Positions 40,213-49,453 of a stretch of 64,000 nt of DNA are shown in pieces (within the stretch, counting starts at the first letter, position 1; every line of letters starts with the position of its first letter). A program made the translations under genes and the position numbers. Location: assembly GCF_024160875.1 (NCBI RefSeq), contig NZ_JAIULA010000009.1:1-64000 (forward strand), given 5' to 3'. The notes below the pieces were generated by a model, which was given only the letters and a program-made list of their open reading frames with translations, was not told the origin of the DNA and did no database searches. This stretch comes from Ligilactobacillus ubinensis. GTDB taxonomy: Bacteria > Bacillota > Bacilli > Lactobacillales > Lactobacillaceae.

Positions 40213-42242
40213 CTATTTTCCTCATCTCTTTGAACGAATTTTTTAAATAAATTAGTATATTTAGCTGTTCGTCGGTAAAATACTGGAATCTGCCCCAAAG
40301 GGGTTGCAACTTGCCAAACTCCACCTTTATAGACTTTTCCAGACCACAAATGAATCCACTCATCTTTGGGTAAAAAAACTTCCTTTTCAGTCTGTCCTTC
40401 TTCATATACAGGAGCAACTAACAAATCTCTACCAAATAAATACTCATATTTTTCTGTGTAGCAAGCCTCTTGTTCTTCATAATGGAAAAACAAAGGCCGT
40501 TGTGCAGGCCAGCCATTTGCTTCGCTTTCTAAAATTACTTCTTTACGATATGGAGTTAATTCTTTATAAATGGAACTGAATTTTGCTAAATGCTTAATTG
40601 CTTGCATATCGTCATATACTTGAAAATTTTCTGCTGGCCGATTTCCTTCATGCGTTCGCATTAAAGGTGTAAAACATGCCATTTCAGTCCAGCGTTCAAA
40701 TAGTTCAGCTGTTCGCAAATTGCCATACATGCTCGTATAACCGCCAATATCACTATGTGTTAATGCTGTTCCAGACATTCCAAGTGACAGTGAACCACAA
40801 ATAACTGATGCTAGTCCATCATCCAAACTCCAATCAACGCTCTGATCTCCTGCCCAATATATTGGGCAGAATCTACTTGCTTTAGCTGTACCTGCTCGCA
40901 TAAAGTATAGAATTTCATTCTCCTTTTTTGCTTCTAATACTGCCTGTGCATTACATTTAGCCCATAGTAATGGCCACTTATTATGAGCTTCCATTGGATC
41001 AGAACCATCTGCTAAGACTACATCTACCGGTAAATATTCACCAAAATCAGCCATCCAACCTGAAATCCCCAGATTTAGCATATTGATTTTAATAATTTCT
41101 TTAAGCCAATTAAAGGCCGCTAAGTTTGTTAAATCAATCATGCCACAGTCAAATTCGCCAAAATCTACTAGATAAATGCCACCACTTTTATTTTTAACAA
41201 AATAATCTTTTTGTGCACCTTCTTTAAACATTTCTGAGGTATTTACTACATACGGATTTATGTATGCTAAGAATTCGATTTTCTTTTTTCGCCATTTCTT
41301 TATTTCGGCTTGCAAATTTGGATATAGAGTCTCACTTACAGCCCAATTCCAATAATTACGCTTACCAAAACTCGTCGTCCGTGTTCCTTCCCAATCTTGG
41401 CACCAAAGCCCAGCTAATTTTACGCTATTTGCCAACATTTTATTTTCTATATCTTTAACTCGGTTTAACCCACCTTGTAGACCTAAAATCACACCATTAT
41501 TGGTCCATTCAGGCAGCTTTTTTTGTCTACCTAAAAATAGTGTTAGCTTTTCGATTAATTCAGGATAAATTGGAGCTGTTTCAACTACAAAACATTTTGG
41601 AATTCCAAAATATCGCATTTCATGAAAATCAGCATTCGAAAAATCAAATTCAGCATACATAGACCCTTCTGTATGAAAATAATACTTTTGACTAGAAATA
41701 TACGTCATTTGCGGAAAATTAGTCGTGTAATAATTACCACCTGCACGGCCTTCTTCATCTGCTAATTGTGTAATCCGCGTTTTTTTATTCCGACCAATTC
41801 CAGGTTCCGATGTCCATAAGGGGAAGTTGTGTCCTCGCAAATCAAAATAAGACAATTGTTCTCCGCAACCATAAACATGTTCTTCTTTTATCGCTGGTAT
41901 CCGAATTAAAAAACGATTCCACTTGTCATTTTTAATTTCAGGCATTATTTTCAAACGGCCCTTGTTATCTAAAATTATATTTAAGTGCAAGAATACCTTT
42001 TTATCATGAACCAGCTCAACTCGATATCCTTGTTTCATTTTCTGAACTTTTCCAACTATTAGTGGGTATTCCTCTTGCATTTTATCTTGAACAGTATAAT
42101 TACCTCGATACATTTTTACATTTTCAATACCTCTACCGAGAGTGGCAATTATTTTTTTATTAGATTGGTTGAAAATAATTTTTTTATTATATATTAATTG
42201 TTTATTTATATAAGTGAGCTTACTTACTTCTATGTTCATCAT
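40209..42242 (-). CDS. sftG: GH31 alpha-sulfoquinovosidase
   Basis: A 677-residue cytoplasmic GH31 enzyme that should release sulfoquinovose from sulfoquinovosyl glycerol. The catalytic nucleophile is Asp399 (WMADFGEYLP) and the acid/base is Asp466 (WAGDQSVDW). The sulfonate-binding set known from E. coli YihQ is complete: Gln282, Arg295, Trp298 and Tyr502. All six residues keep a constant offset of 6 from the E. coli numbers. There is no signal peptide. First gene of the operon. The first two codons are both ATG, and the GGGAG site lies very close to them, so the start may be 42242 or 42239. Confidence 0.93.
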   Translation of the reverse strand: MMNIEVSKLTYINKQLIYNKKIIFNQSNKKIIATLGRGIENVKMYRGNYTVQDKMQEEYPLIVGKVQKMKQGYRVELVHDKKVFLHLNIILDNKGRLKIMPEIKNDKWNRFLIRIPAIKEEHVYGCGEQLSYFDLRGHNFPLWTSEPGIGRNKKTRITQLADEEGRAGGNYYTTNFPQMTYISSQKYYFHTEGSMYAEFDFSNADFHEMRYFGIPKCFVVETAPIYPELIEKLTLFLGRQKKLPEWTNNGVILGLQGGLNRVKDIENKMLANSVKLAGLWCQDWEGTRTTSFGKRNYWNWAVSETLYPNLQAEIKKWRKKKIEFLAYINPYVVNTSEMFKEGAQKDYFVKNKSGGIYLVDFGEFDCGMIDLTNLAAFNWLKEIIKINMLNLGISGWMADFGEYLPVDVVLADGSDPMEAHNKWPLLWAKCNAQAVLEAKKENEILYFMRAGTAKASRFCPIYWAGDQSVDWSLDDGLASVICGSLSLGMSGTALTHSDIGGYTSMYGNLRTAELFERWTEMACFTPLMRTHEGNRPAENFQVYDDMQAIKHLAKFSSIYKELTPYRKEVILESEANGWPAQRPLFFHYEEQEACYTEKYEYLFGRDLLVAPVYEEGQTEKEVFLPKDEWIHLWSGKVYKGGVWQVATPLGQIPVFYRRTAKYTNLFKKFVQRDEENR

Positions 42243-42309
42243 CTCCCATATTTTTCTTAGCAGTTAATTTAAAACATACTCTACCGACAATTTATGATAT
42301 GAAAATGAT

Positions 42310-42350
42310 ACAAGTATGAACATTCTATATGCTTATTTTACAAATATGAA
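42310..42350. promoter_or_regulatory. Candidate operator and promoter of the sulfoquinovose operon
   Basis: Direct repeats ACAAGTATGAA (42310-42320) and ACAAATATGAA (42340-42350) are exactly 30 bases apart with one mismatch. A minus-strand TATAGA (42324-42329) lies between them. The second repeat contains TTCATA, a possible -35 at a short 15-base spacing. This would fit a regulated promoter about 75 bases before the first gene. No other feature was seen in 42243-42487. Confidence 0.45.
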
Positions 42351-42487
42351 TTTTTGACGTTGAACTATGTATTAAAATTTTTTTAGCATTACTTTTAAAG
42401 CATTCGAACTACTACCTCATTCAATTTTTTTGAATTCAAAATTTCTTCACAATTATCTATCACATATTTTAATTATTTATTTACACC

Positions 42488-42529
42488 AAAAAAGCATTGC
42501 AAAATGATTGTAACCACTCTGCAATGCTT
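42488..42529 (-). terminator. Terminator of cfa
   Basis: AGCATTGCA (42493-42501) pairs with TGCAATGCT (42520-42528), followed on the minus strand by T6. Confidence 0.85.
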
Positions 42530-42543
42530 CTATTCTTTATTCA

Positions 42544-43722
42544 TTAAATATCCTTATACATATATTCTCGAGTTAATGGTAAATTTTTACCACTTGATCC
42601 TTTCGAAATCAAATACTGTATACAATCTATATTACCCGATTCAAAAGATGCTGCACAAGCTTGCAAATACAAATCCCACATTCTAACAAATTTGTCACCT
42701 TGCATCTTTTCTATTTCAGGAATTGCTTTATTGAAATTATTATCCCATATTTCCAATGTATGTTGATAGTGACGACGTAATGTTTCCAAATCAGCAACTT
42801 GCATCCCTGCATCTATAATATGCTGTAAATTTTCTAACATTCCAGGAACATAACCACCTGGGAAAATATATTTATTAATCCAACCATTATATGCTCCACC
42901 TTGTTGGCGTGTAATGCCGTGAATTAAAGCAACGCCATCATTTTTTAAATATTTAGCAATTGTCTCGAAATATTCACCTAGATTTTCTTCACCAACATGT
43001 TCAAACATACCTACACTTACAATATAGTCAAATGGTTCATGCTCAATTTCGCGATAGTCTTTCAATATCACTTTAGCTTGATCTTGCAATCCAAGTTCCA
43101 CAATTCTCTGATTTACAAACTTAGCTTGTTCTTCACTCAAAGTAATTCCGACAACCTTCAAATTATATTTTTTAGCGGCAGCTAACATTAAAGTTCCCCA
43201 GCCACATCCTATATCAAGTAATGTCTTCCCTGGTTTAGGATCAAGTTTCTTTAAAATGTGCTCAATTTTATTTTTTTGAGCTTTTTCTAACGATTCATCT
43301 GGTTTACGAAAATAAGCACATGAATAAGTCATTGTTTTATCTAGCCAAAGTGAATAAAAATCATTGCCTAAATCGTAGTGGCTTTGAACATCCTTAATAC
43401 TACGTGATTCGGTGTGTGATTGCTTTGGTAAGAATTTTTTGAAACTCTTATTATTTAAAAAGCTATCTGCTGACTGATATGCTGAAACTATCAACTTTTG
43501 AAGTGAACCTTCAACTTCAATTTGACCATTCATATAAGCTTCACCTAAAGTAATTGAAGCATTTTTTTGCAAATCTCTGATCGAAATCTCATCATTGATT
43601 TTTATTCTTGCTTCAGGGCTTGAATCTCCATATCTCTCAGTTTTTCCGTTTGGATATGTCACCTCCACAGGAATATTAAATGAATGTTTCAATAGTTGTT
43701 TAAAAATCATATTATCAATCAT
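42544..43722 (-). CDS. cfa: Cyclopropane-fatty-acyl-phospholipid synthase
   Basis: SAM-dependent cyclopropanation of unsaturated membrane lipids, as in lactobacillic acid formation. The 392-residue form from ATG 43722 follows AAGGGTGG. The longer in-frame reading from 43761 has no site. The SAM motif is [10 protein letters not shown] (168-177), and the YSCAYF stretch and the C-terminal LYLQAC region are intact. It is monocistronic, with a terminator just after the stop. Confidence 0.95.
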   Translation of the reverse strand: MIDNMIFKQLLKHSFNIPVEVTYPNGKTERYGDSSPEARIKINDEISIRDLQKNASITLGEAYMNGQIEVEGSLQKLIVSAYQSADSFLNNKSFKKFLPKQSHTESRSIKDVQSHYDLGNDFYSLWLDKTMTYSCAYFRKPDESLEKAQKNKIEHILKKLDPKPGKTLLDIGCGWGTLMLAAAKKYNLKVVGITLSEEQAKFVNQRIVELGLQDQAKVILKDYREIEHEPFDYIVSVGMFEHVGEENLGEYFETIAKYLKNDGVALIHGITRQQGGAYNGWINKYIFPGGYVPGMLENLQHIIDAGMQVADLETLRRHYQHTLEIWDNNFNKAIPEIEKMQGDKFVRMWDLYLQACAASFESGNIDCIQYLISKGSSGKNLPLTREYMYKDI

Positions 43723-43770
43723 AATGTATAACCACCCTTCTACATAACAATGAAAACCCAATAATTAATT

Positions 43771-43988
43771 TTACCACTTTTCAAGCAATCTGCTTAAGAT
43801 AAAATCAACATTTTGTTCACATTGTCTTGCATTATACCGCTTAATCCAACTATCTTGATTAAAGAGAGATATTCTTTTAGGAATATTTCCCGGGTTAAGA
43901 TTAAGAACATTTCCATAGTTTCCGAAGACTTATCCATATTTTTTAAATAAATTTTATCTTTTTCTTTTTTATTATTCAAAGAATCCAT
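43771..43988 (-). pseudogene. Frameshifted small gene of about 72 codons
   Basis: The frame from ATG 43988 (start MDSLNNKKEKDK) continues to about residue 20 and then loses character. From about position 43933 down to the stop at 43771 another frame reads a coherent peptide with NPGNIPKRIS, FNQDSWIKRYNARQ and a FILSRLLEKW end, but it has no start codon. Joining the two by a one-base shift near 43930-43937 gives a plausible whole protein. No ribosome-binding site is seen. It is either a decayed gene or a sequencing error. Confidence 0.5.
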
Positions 43989-44053
43989 GCTATACTATTA
44001 AAAATATAATATAGAAACTGTCTGTTTACCGTTCAAATAGAGAGGAGATTTAA

Positions 44054-44290
44054 ATGTTTACAACAATTGCTCGTTGTCTATGGCTTTTGCTTGCAATAAT
44101 TAGCTTTATTGGTGGAATCATTGGATTAATGCTTCCTATAATCCCACAAATTCCTTTTTTCATACTTTGTTTATATAGCATCTCAAAATTTTCTCCTCGC
44201 TTTCACGCTTGGATTAAAGGAACAAAGTTATATCAAAAATACATTCTTAAATTTAAAAATATGCTTCCAGCTAAAGAAAATACAGATTAA
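44054..44290 (+). CDS. DUF454 (YbaN-like) membrane protein
   Basis: A 78-residue protein with two hydrophobic helices separated by the family motif GLMLPIIPQIPFF. It is shorter than E. coli YbaN (about 125). GAGGAGA precedes the ATG. Function unknown. It stands alone between two terminators. Confidence 0.85.
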   Translation: MFTTIARCLWLLLAIISFIGGIIGLMLPIIPQIPFFILCLYSISKFSPRFHAWIKGTKLYQKYILKFKNMLPAKENTD

Positions 44291-44332
44291 TTACAATATT
44301 TAAAAAATCATGTTTTTCATACTAAACAGAGA

Positions 44333-44387
44333 AAACTGAGGTGTCCCAAGATTAAACAATAATCTCGGAGGTACTTCAGTTTTTGTA
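44333..44387. terminator. Bidirectional terminator
   Basis: AAAACTGAGGT pairs with ACTTCAGTTTT with one wobble, with further inner pairing (AGATT/AATCT) and T-runs in both directions. It lies between the convergent DUF454 and topB genes. Confidence 0.8.
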
Positions 44388-44404
44388 TTACTCACTATAT
44401 CCTG

Positions 44405-46489
44405 TTAATTATTTTTGCTCATGGCTACCTTAAGCGCTTCTGCTAGCGCACTTTCTTGTGGTTCATTATCTTGATTGACTTTTTTTAGCAATTTTTTTTC
44501 TTCATATTTAGTCATCTTCTTACTGCGTTTCTTTTTATCCGCCATCTTATCGGTTGTTCCATCGTATTTACATCTAAAGTAATCACCATTTTTTCCAGCA
44601 ACAATCAACATTTTCCGATGACATTGCGGACATCTGTGGTTAGAAACTTTTGCTTCAGCACGTCGCCGATACTTACATTCAGTATTGCTACATACGTATA
44701 GTTTACCATCACGCGCATTTTTTTCTCGCAGTAGGGAACCACATTCCGGACATTTTTTTTGCGTTAAGCTAAAATCTTGATACTTTTCCTGGCTATTCTT
44801 AATTTCTTTCACCAAATTACGCGTATCATTTTCAATTTCCTTTAAAAACTGCTTACTTGCATATTTACCAGCAGCAATTGATTCAAGTTGCTTTTCCCAT
44901 TTGGCTGTAAGCTCCGGAGTTACTAACTGTGGATTAACTAACCCTAATAGTTGTTTTCCTTTAGGTGTCATCTGAACATAATTGTTCTTACGTTCCATCA
45001 AATTAGACTTGATTAATTTCTCAATAATCTCTGCACGAGTTGCTGGTGTTCCAAGTCCATATTTTTCCATTTGTGCTAATAGAGTACCTTCATTTAAGTG
45101 CGCTGGTGGAGTTGTTAGTGCTTCACTTATACTAAAATTTGGTTCAACTCTTTGGCCTTCAACCCATTTTTCTATTTTATCTAGTTTTGCTTTTTGATCA
45201 ATTCTTTTCCAACCTTGTTCTAAAACAGTATTTTGATTTAGTATAAAGCTTGCCTGGCCAAATTTAATTGTTACTTTTTGTTGGCTAACTTTATGTGCCT
45301 TAGCGAATAAGCCTAAAAAACGAGCTACAATCAATCCATATATACGATGTTCATCACTCGAAAGTTTAGCATAATTAGGTTTTTGTTCTGTTGGAATCAA
45401 AGCATAATGGTCAGTTACTTTACCATCATTAAATACCCTATTCTGTACTACTTTTGCTCCATTTTTAGCATATTCTTTTGCTTCTGGATACATATCACAA
45501 ACAGCTTGTAATCTTTCTTTTAACGTTGCCCTAATATCATTACTCAAATATTTACTATCTGTCCGCGGATATGACACAATTTTATGGATTTCATATAAAC
45601 TTTGAATCAAAGATAATGTTCTCTTAGCAGAAAATCCATAACGCGCATTCGCTTCTCGTTGTAATTCAGTTAAATCATATGGTAAAGGCGCTGATTCTGT
45701 TTTTTCTTTAACACTTATAGAACTTACTATTCCGTGATTGTTTTGTAATTGAGTTACTAATTTTTGCGCAGCTTCTCTCGTTTTAAGTTCATAGGGATTT
45801 TTTTGCTGCAACTTTATTTTCTGACCCTTGGCTTGTAATGTAATAATATAATATTTTTGCGGAATAAAATGAGCTATCTTTTCATCTTGTTTATTTACTA
45901 ATGCTACCGTAGGTGTTTGCACACGTCCTGCTGAAAGACTGTCTTGATACTTTACTGTCAGAGCTCTTGTAACGTTTAATCCAACAAGCCAGTCTGCTTT
46001 TGAACGAGCTAGCGCAGAATAATACAGATTATCATATTCCTTTGCCGACTTTAAATTAGCAAAACCTGCCTTAACCGCTTTAGTTGTTTGCGAAGATATC
46101 CATAAGCGTTTAACTGGTTTGTTAAAACGAACATACTCTAAAATCCAGCGTGCAACTAATTCCCCCTCACGGCCTGCATCAGTTGCGATAACTGCTTCAG
46201 AAATATCTTTACGCTTAGCAAGTTGACCAATCGTTTTAAGTTGTGCTCTTGTTTTTGGTAACGGTTTAATACCAATATATTTAGGAATCATCGGTAATGT
46301 TTCCATTTGCCATTGTTGCCAATTCTGATCTAAATCCTCAGGCATTTTTAAAGTTAATAAATGACCCAACGCCCACGTAACTATCACTTTGGATCCTTCA
46401 AAGTAATTTTTATTTTTCTGTGTTGCACCTAAAATATGTGCTAGATCACGGGCTACACTGGGCTTTTCAGCTAAAATTAATTGTTTCAC
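44405..46489 (-). CDS. topB: DNA topoisomerase III (type IA)
   Basis: Single-strand-passing topoisomerase. It has 694 residues. The N-terminal TOPRIM domain begins LAEKPSVA and has DAGREGE (104-110). The catalytic tyrosine is Tyr307 in SYPRTDSKYL. Two C-terminal zinc-ribbon segments (CPECG...CSNTEC and CPQC...C) are present. It is of the chromosomal TopB type common in lactobacilli, and nothing around it suggests a plasmid or conjugative origin. Confidence 0.94.
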   Translation of the reverse strand: MKQLILAEKPSVARDLAHILGATQKNKNYFEGSKVIVTWALGHLLTLKMPEDLDQNWQQWQMETLPMIPKYIGIKPLPKTRAQLKTIGQLAKRKDISEAVIATDAGREGELVARWILEYVRFNKPVKRLWISSQTTKAVKAGFANLKSAKEYDNLYYSALARSKADWLVGLNVTRALTVKYQDSLSAGRVQTPTVALVNKQDEKIAHFIPQKYYIITLQAKGQKIKLQQKNPYELKTREAAQKLVTQLQNNHGIVSSISVKEKTESAPLPYDLTELQREANARYGFSAKRTLSLIQSLYEIHKIVSYPRTDSKYLSNDIRATLKERLQAVCDMYPEAKEYAKNGAKVVQNRVFNDGKVTDHYALIPTEQKPNYAKLSSDEHRIYGLIVARFLGLFAKAHKVSQQKVTIKFGQASFILNQNTVLEQGWKRIDQKAKLDKIEKWVEGQRVEPNFSISEALTTPPAHLNEGTLLAQMEKYGLGTPATRAEIIEKLIKSNLMERKNNYVQMTPKGKQLLGLVNPQLVTPELTAKWEKQLESIAAGKYASKQFLKEIENDTRNLVKEIKNSQEKYQDFSLTQKKCPECGSLLREKNARDGKLYVCSNTECKYRRRAEAKVSNHRCPQCHRKMLIVAGKNGDYFRCKYDGTTDKMADKKKRSKKMTKYEEKKLLKKVNQDNEPQESALAEALKVAMSKNN

Positions 46490-46591
46490 GTTTTTTTCCT
46501 TTCACGACCTAGTTTATTTTTTATTGTACCACATCATTAAAAATACGTAGTAAAATAGATACTAACTTGACTTTCAAAGGAATGATTATTC

Positions 46592-47170
46592 ATGACATTT
46601 AATATTGAACGGATTAAAAAACTCACAATGAACCAAAAAACTTATAATGATTTAGATAGCGATATTGTTGCTGCACGAAACCATGCTTTAAAAGCCGTTC
46701 GAAAATATAACCTTATCGTTTATCAAGAGAGTTTCTATGATTACTCTATTTTGAAAAAACTATTTGGTTCAATTGGTACCAATCCTTATATCGAACCTAA
46801 TTTTTATTGTGAATTTGGGTTCAATCTTCATATTGGTAATAATTTTTTTGCTAATCATGATGTCATTTTGATGGACTGTGCTTCAATAACTATTGGTAAT
46901 GATGTTAATATTGCTCCTAAAGTTGGTATTTACACTGTTAACCACGTTGAAGATCCTGTCAAAAGAGCCCATCACCAGATTTATGCCACTCCAGTTACTA
47001 TTGGCAATGGTGTTTGGATTGGCGCCGGTGTCAACATTGTTGGCGGTGTTACTATAGGTGACAATGCTATTATCGGTGCCGGTAGTGTTGTAACGAGCGA
47101 TATTCCTGCAAATACAGTTGCTGTTGGTAATCCCGCACACCCAATCCGTAAAATAAAAACTACTAGCTAG
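46592..47170 (+). CDS. Sugar O-acetyltransferase, maltose acetyltransferase-like
   Basis: A 192-residue left-handed beta-helix acyltransferase. The N-terminal Mac domain begins around MNQKTYNDLD, and the hexapeptide repeats run about 70-185. The catalytic His is in YTVNHVEDP. It belongs to the Maa/LacA group, which acetylates maltose, glucose or galactosides; the substrate here is unknown. Its ATG has AAAGGAATG upstream. It is divergent from topB and monocistronic. Confidence 0.9.
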   Translation: MTFNIERIKKLTMNQKTYNDLDSDIVAARNHALKAVRKYNLIVYQESFYDYSILKKLFGSIGTNPYIEPNFYCEFGFNLHIGNNFFANHDVILMDCASITIGNDVNIAPKVGIYTVNHVEDPVKRAHHQIYATPVTIGNGVWIGAGVNIVGGVTIGDNAIIGAGSVVTSDIPANTVAVGNPAHPIRKIKTTS

Positions 47171-47192
47171 ATTAAGCTAAGTCTTTTATACC

Positions 47193-47224
47193 AAAAAGAG
47201 TGGACCTAAAGACCCACTCTTTTT
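47193..47224. terminator. Bidirectional terminator
   Basis: AAAAAGAGTGG (47193-47203) and CCACTCTTTT (47214-47224) form a strong stem with T-runs both ways, between the acetyltransferase gene and argF. Confidence 0.9.
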
Positions 47225-47269
47225 CTATCTATATTTAAATCTTAGTTCTAGTTTTTATAGTTTCTAACA

Positions 47270-48289
47270 TTAATCAAAATATTCTTCTGGTATAAACAGT
47301 TCACTTAATGTTGCGGCCATAATTGCTTTAATGGAATGTAGTCTGTTTTCACCCTCTATAAAGACACGGGATTGTTTTCCTAGAAAAACTTCATCTGTTA
47401 TTTCAAGTTCACTTACTTTAAATTGTTCAGCCAGTTTTTTACCCATAATCGTATTTTTATCATGAAATGCGGGTAAGCAATGCAACACTATTGTGTGTTT
47501 CTTGCCAGTGGCTGCAAGGAGCTCTTTGTTAATTTGATATGGTAACAGTTGACTAATTCTTTTAGCATAATCAATGTCTTCTCCCATTGAAATCCAAACA
47601 TCTGTATATATTGCATCAGCATTCTTAACTGCAGTTTTGACATCTTCTGTAATTAGAATATTAGCTTTGCTTTCTTTAGCATATTTTTTCGCTAATGATT
47701 GAACTTCTTTCGCTGGTTGTAAATCCTTAGGTGCGGCAATGTGTATATTAACCCCCAGCATAGCGCTCGTTACTAATAAGCTGTTAGCCATATTATTCCG
47801 TCCATCGCCTACATACACCAAAGTTAGCCCTGCTAAGCTACCAAATTCTTCTTTTAGTGTCATAAAATCGGCTATCATCTGTGTTGGATGCCATTCATCC
47901 GTTAACCCATTCCACACTGGAACCCCACTATATTTTGCTAGTTCTTCAACATTTTCTTGTAAGAATCCACGAAATTCGATACCATCAAACATACTGCCAA
48001 TTATTTTTGCTGTATCTGCTACGGATTCTTTGGTTCCAAACTGAATATCGTTCTTGCCTAGAAACTCAGGATGAGCACCTAAATCATTAGCAGCAACAGT
48101 AAATGCAGATCTCGTCCGCGTTGAATTTTTTTCAAATAATAATGCAATATTTTTACCTTCCAAATACTTATGTGGAATATTATTTTTCTTCATTTTTTTT
48201 AAATGTAAACTAAAATCAATTAAATAATTCAACTCTTGCGCTGTAAAATCACACTCTTTTAAAAATGATTTTCCATAAAAATGATTCAT
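47270..48289 (-). CDS. argF: Ornithine carbamoyltransferase
   Basis: Ornithine plus carbamoyl phosphate to citrulline. It has 339 residues, with the carbamoyl phosphate site STRTR (56-60) and the ornithine motif HCLPAFHD. As the last gene of argCJBDF, three bases after argD, it is the biosynthetic enzyme rather than the deiminase-pathway one. argG and argH are not in the window. Confidence 0.95.
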   Translation of the reverse strand: MNHFYGKSFLKECDFTAQELNYLIDFSLHLKKMKKNNIPHKYLEGKNIALLFEKNSTRTRSAFTVAANDLGAHPEFLGKNDIQFGTKESVADTAKIIGSMFDGIEFRGFLQENVEELAKYSGVPVWNGLTDEWHPTQMIADFMTLKEEFGSLAGLTLVYVGDGRNNMANSLLVTSAMLGVNIHIAAPKDLQPAKEVQSLAKKYAKESKANILITEDVKTAVKNADAIYTDVWISMGEDIDYAKRISQLLPYQINKELLAATGKKHTIVLHCLPAFHDKNTIMGKKLAEQFKVSELEITDEVFLGKQSRVFIEGENRLHSIKAIMAATLSELFIPEEYFD

Positions 48290-48292
48290 TGG

Positions 48293-49453
48293 CTAACCCT
48301 CCGTTACTAAACATTTTGACAATACATCTTTTATTACCTCAATACCCGCTAAAAGTTCTGATGCTGGTATTATCAGCGGTGGCAATAGCCGTAATGTATT
48401 CCCATGTGCTGACAAAGTTAGTAAGCCTTGGTTTTGTAGCTTTTTAATAACAGCGTTAACTTTTACTTTTTCATCTAAATGAATTCCTATCATTAATCCC
48501 AATCCTGTGATGTCTTCAACGCAATCTACATTAGCTAGCTCTTGTTTTAGATAATGCCATACAAATTCTGCTTTTTGTTCAACTGCATCAAGAAAATCAG
48601 GATTTAGCTTATCTAAGACGACATTAGCTGCTGCCATTGCTAATGGATTTCCTGCAAAAGTTGAACCATGACTTCCAGGGCCAAAATACTCTCCTAATTC
48701 TTTTTTTCCAACCATTGCACCCACAGGTATTCCATTAGCCAAACCTTTAGCAACAGTATAGATATCTGGTTTTAAATTAAAATGTTCAAAAGCAAATAAC
48801 TTCCCTGTCCGTCCCATTCCTGTTTGAACTTCATCTACAATTAGTAAAACACCTTTTTCATGACATTTGGCTTGGACTTCGTTAAGCCATTCTCCTTGAC
48901 CGCAATTTACACCGCCTTCACCTTGAACAATTTCCAAAATAACCGCTGCTAAATCAGTCGTTATTTCTTCTAAAGCATCAAAATCATTATATGCGGCAAA
49001 TTTTACATCCTCTAATAATGGTAAAAAACCGGCTTTTATTTCTTCATTTCCTGTTACAGATAATGAACCATATGTCCGTCCATGAAATGAGTGGTTAAAT
49101 GCTAAAAACTGCTTTTTGCCTGTTGCTTTTCGTGCTAACTTCAAAGCTGCTTCATTTGCTTCAGTTCCCGAATTACAAAAACTTACTAGATATTCTTTGC
49201 CTTTAGTTAATTTACAAGCAACTTCTTCTTGTAATTGACTTTCATACAAATTAGAAGTGTGCCAGATTAAACCTAACTGCTTGGTGACTGCATCATTTAG
49301 TTCCTTCACATTATAACCAAGGCCACAGACACCTATTCCACTAGTAAAATCACGATACTTGTTTCCCTGCTCATCCATTAGTTCATATCCATTACCAGCT
49401 ACAATCTGAAATGGAAATCTGTTATACGTTGAAAATACATGCTTCATCATCAT
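48293..49453 (-). CDS. argD: Acetylornithine aminotransferase
   Basis: PLP enzyme for the fourth step of arginine synthesis. It is 386 residues long. The PLP lysine is in TVAKGLANGIPVG, and VDEVQTGMGRTG precedes it. The N-terminus has three consecutive ATG codons. GAAGGAGG sits six bases before the first, so 49453 is favoured. The gene starts inside argB and overlaps it by 32 bases in another frame. Confidence 0.94.
   Translation of the reverse strand: MMMKHVFSTYNRFPFQIVAGNGYELMDEQGNKYRDFTSGIGVCGLGYNVKELNDAVTKQLGLIWHTSNLYESQLQEEVACKLTKGKEYLVSFCNSGTEANEAALKLARKATGKKQFLAFNHSFHGRTYGSLSVTGNEEIKAGFLPLLEDVKFAAYNDFDALEEITTDLAAVILEIVQGEGGVNCGQGEWLNEVQAKCHEKGVLLIVDEVQTGMGRTGKLFAFEHFNLKPDIYTVAKGLANGIPVGAMVGKKELGEYFGPGSHGSTFAGNPLAMAAANVVLDKLNPDFLDAVEQKAEFVWHYLKQELANVDCVEDITGLGLMIGIHLDEKVKVNAVIKKLQNQGLLTLSAHGNTLRLLPPLIIPASELLAGIEVIKDVLSKCLVTEG

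Noticed and set aside
40202-40417. 71-codon frame overlapping the 3' end of the GH31 gene
   Set aside because: Fully inside the sulfoquinovosidase coding region in another frame; no separate site.
40209-42242. Annotation of the GH31 gene as a plain alpha-glucosidase or alpha-xylosidase
   Set aside because: The QDW...KRxxW and GGY residues of sulfoquinovosidases are all present and the operon supports sulfoquinovose use.
43794-43988. 64-codon frame as an intact small gene
   Set aside because: Its second half lacks protein character while the adjoining frame has it, which fits a frameshifted gene better.
44405-46489. topB as a sign of an integrated plasmid or conjugative element
   Set aside because: No relaxase, replication or conjugation genes are near, and chromosomal topB is normal in lactobacilli.
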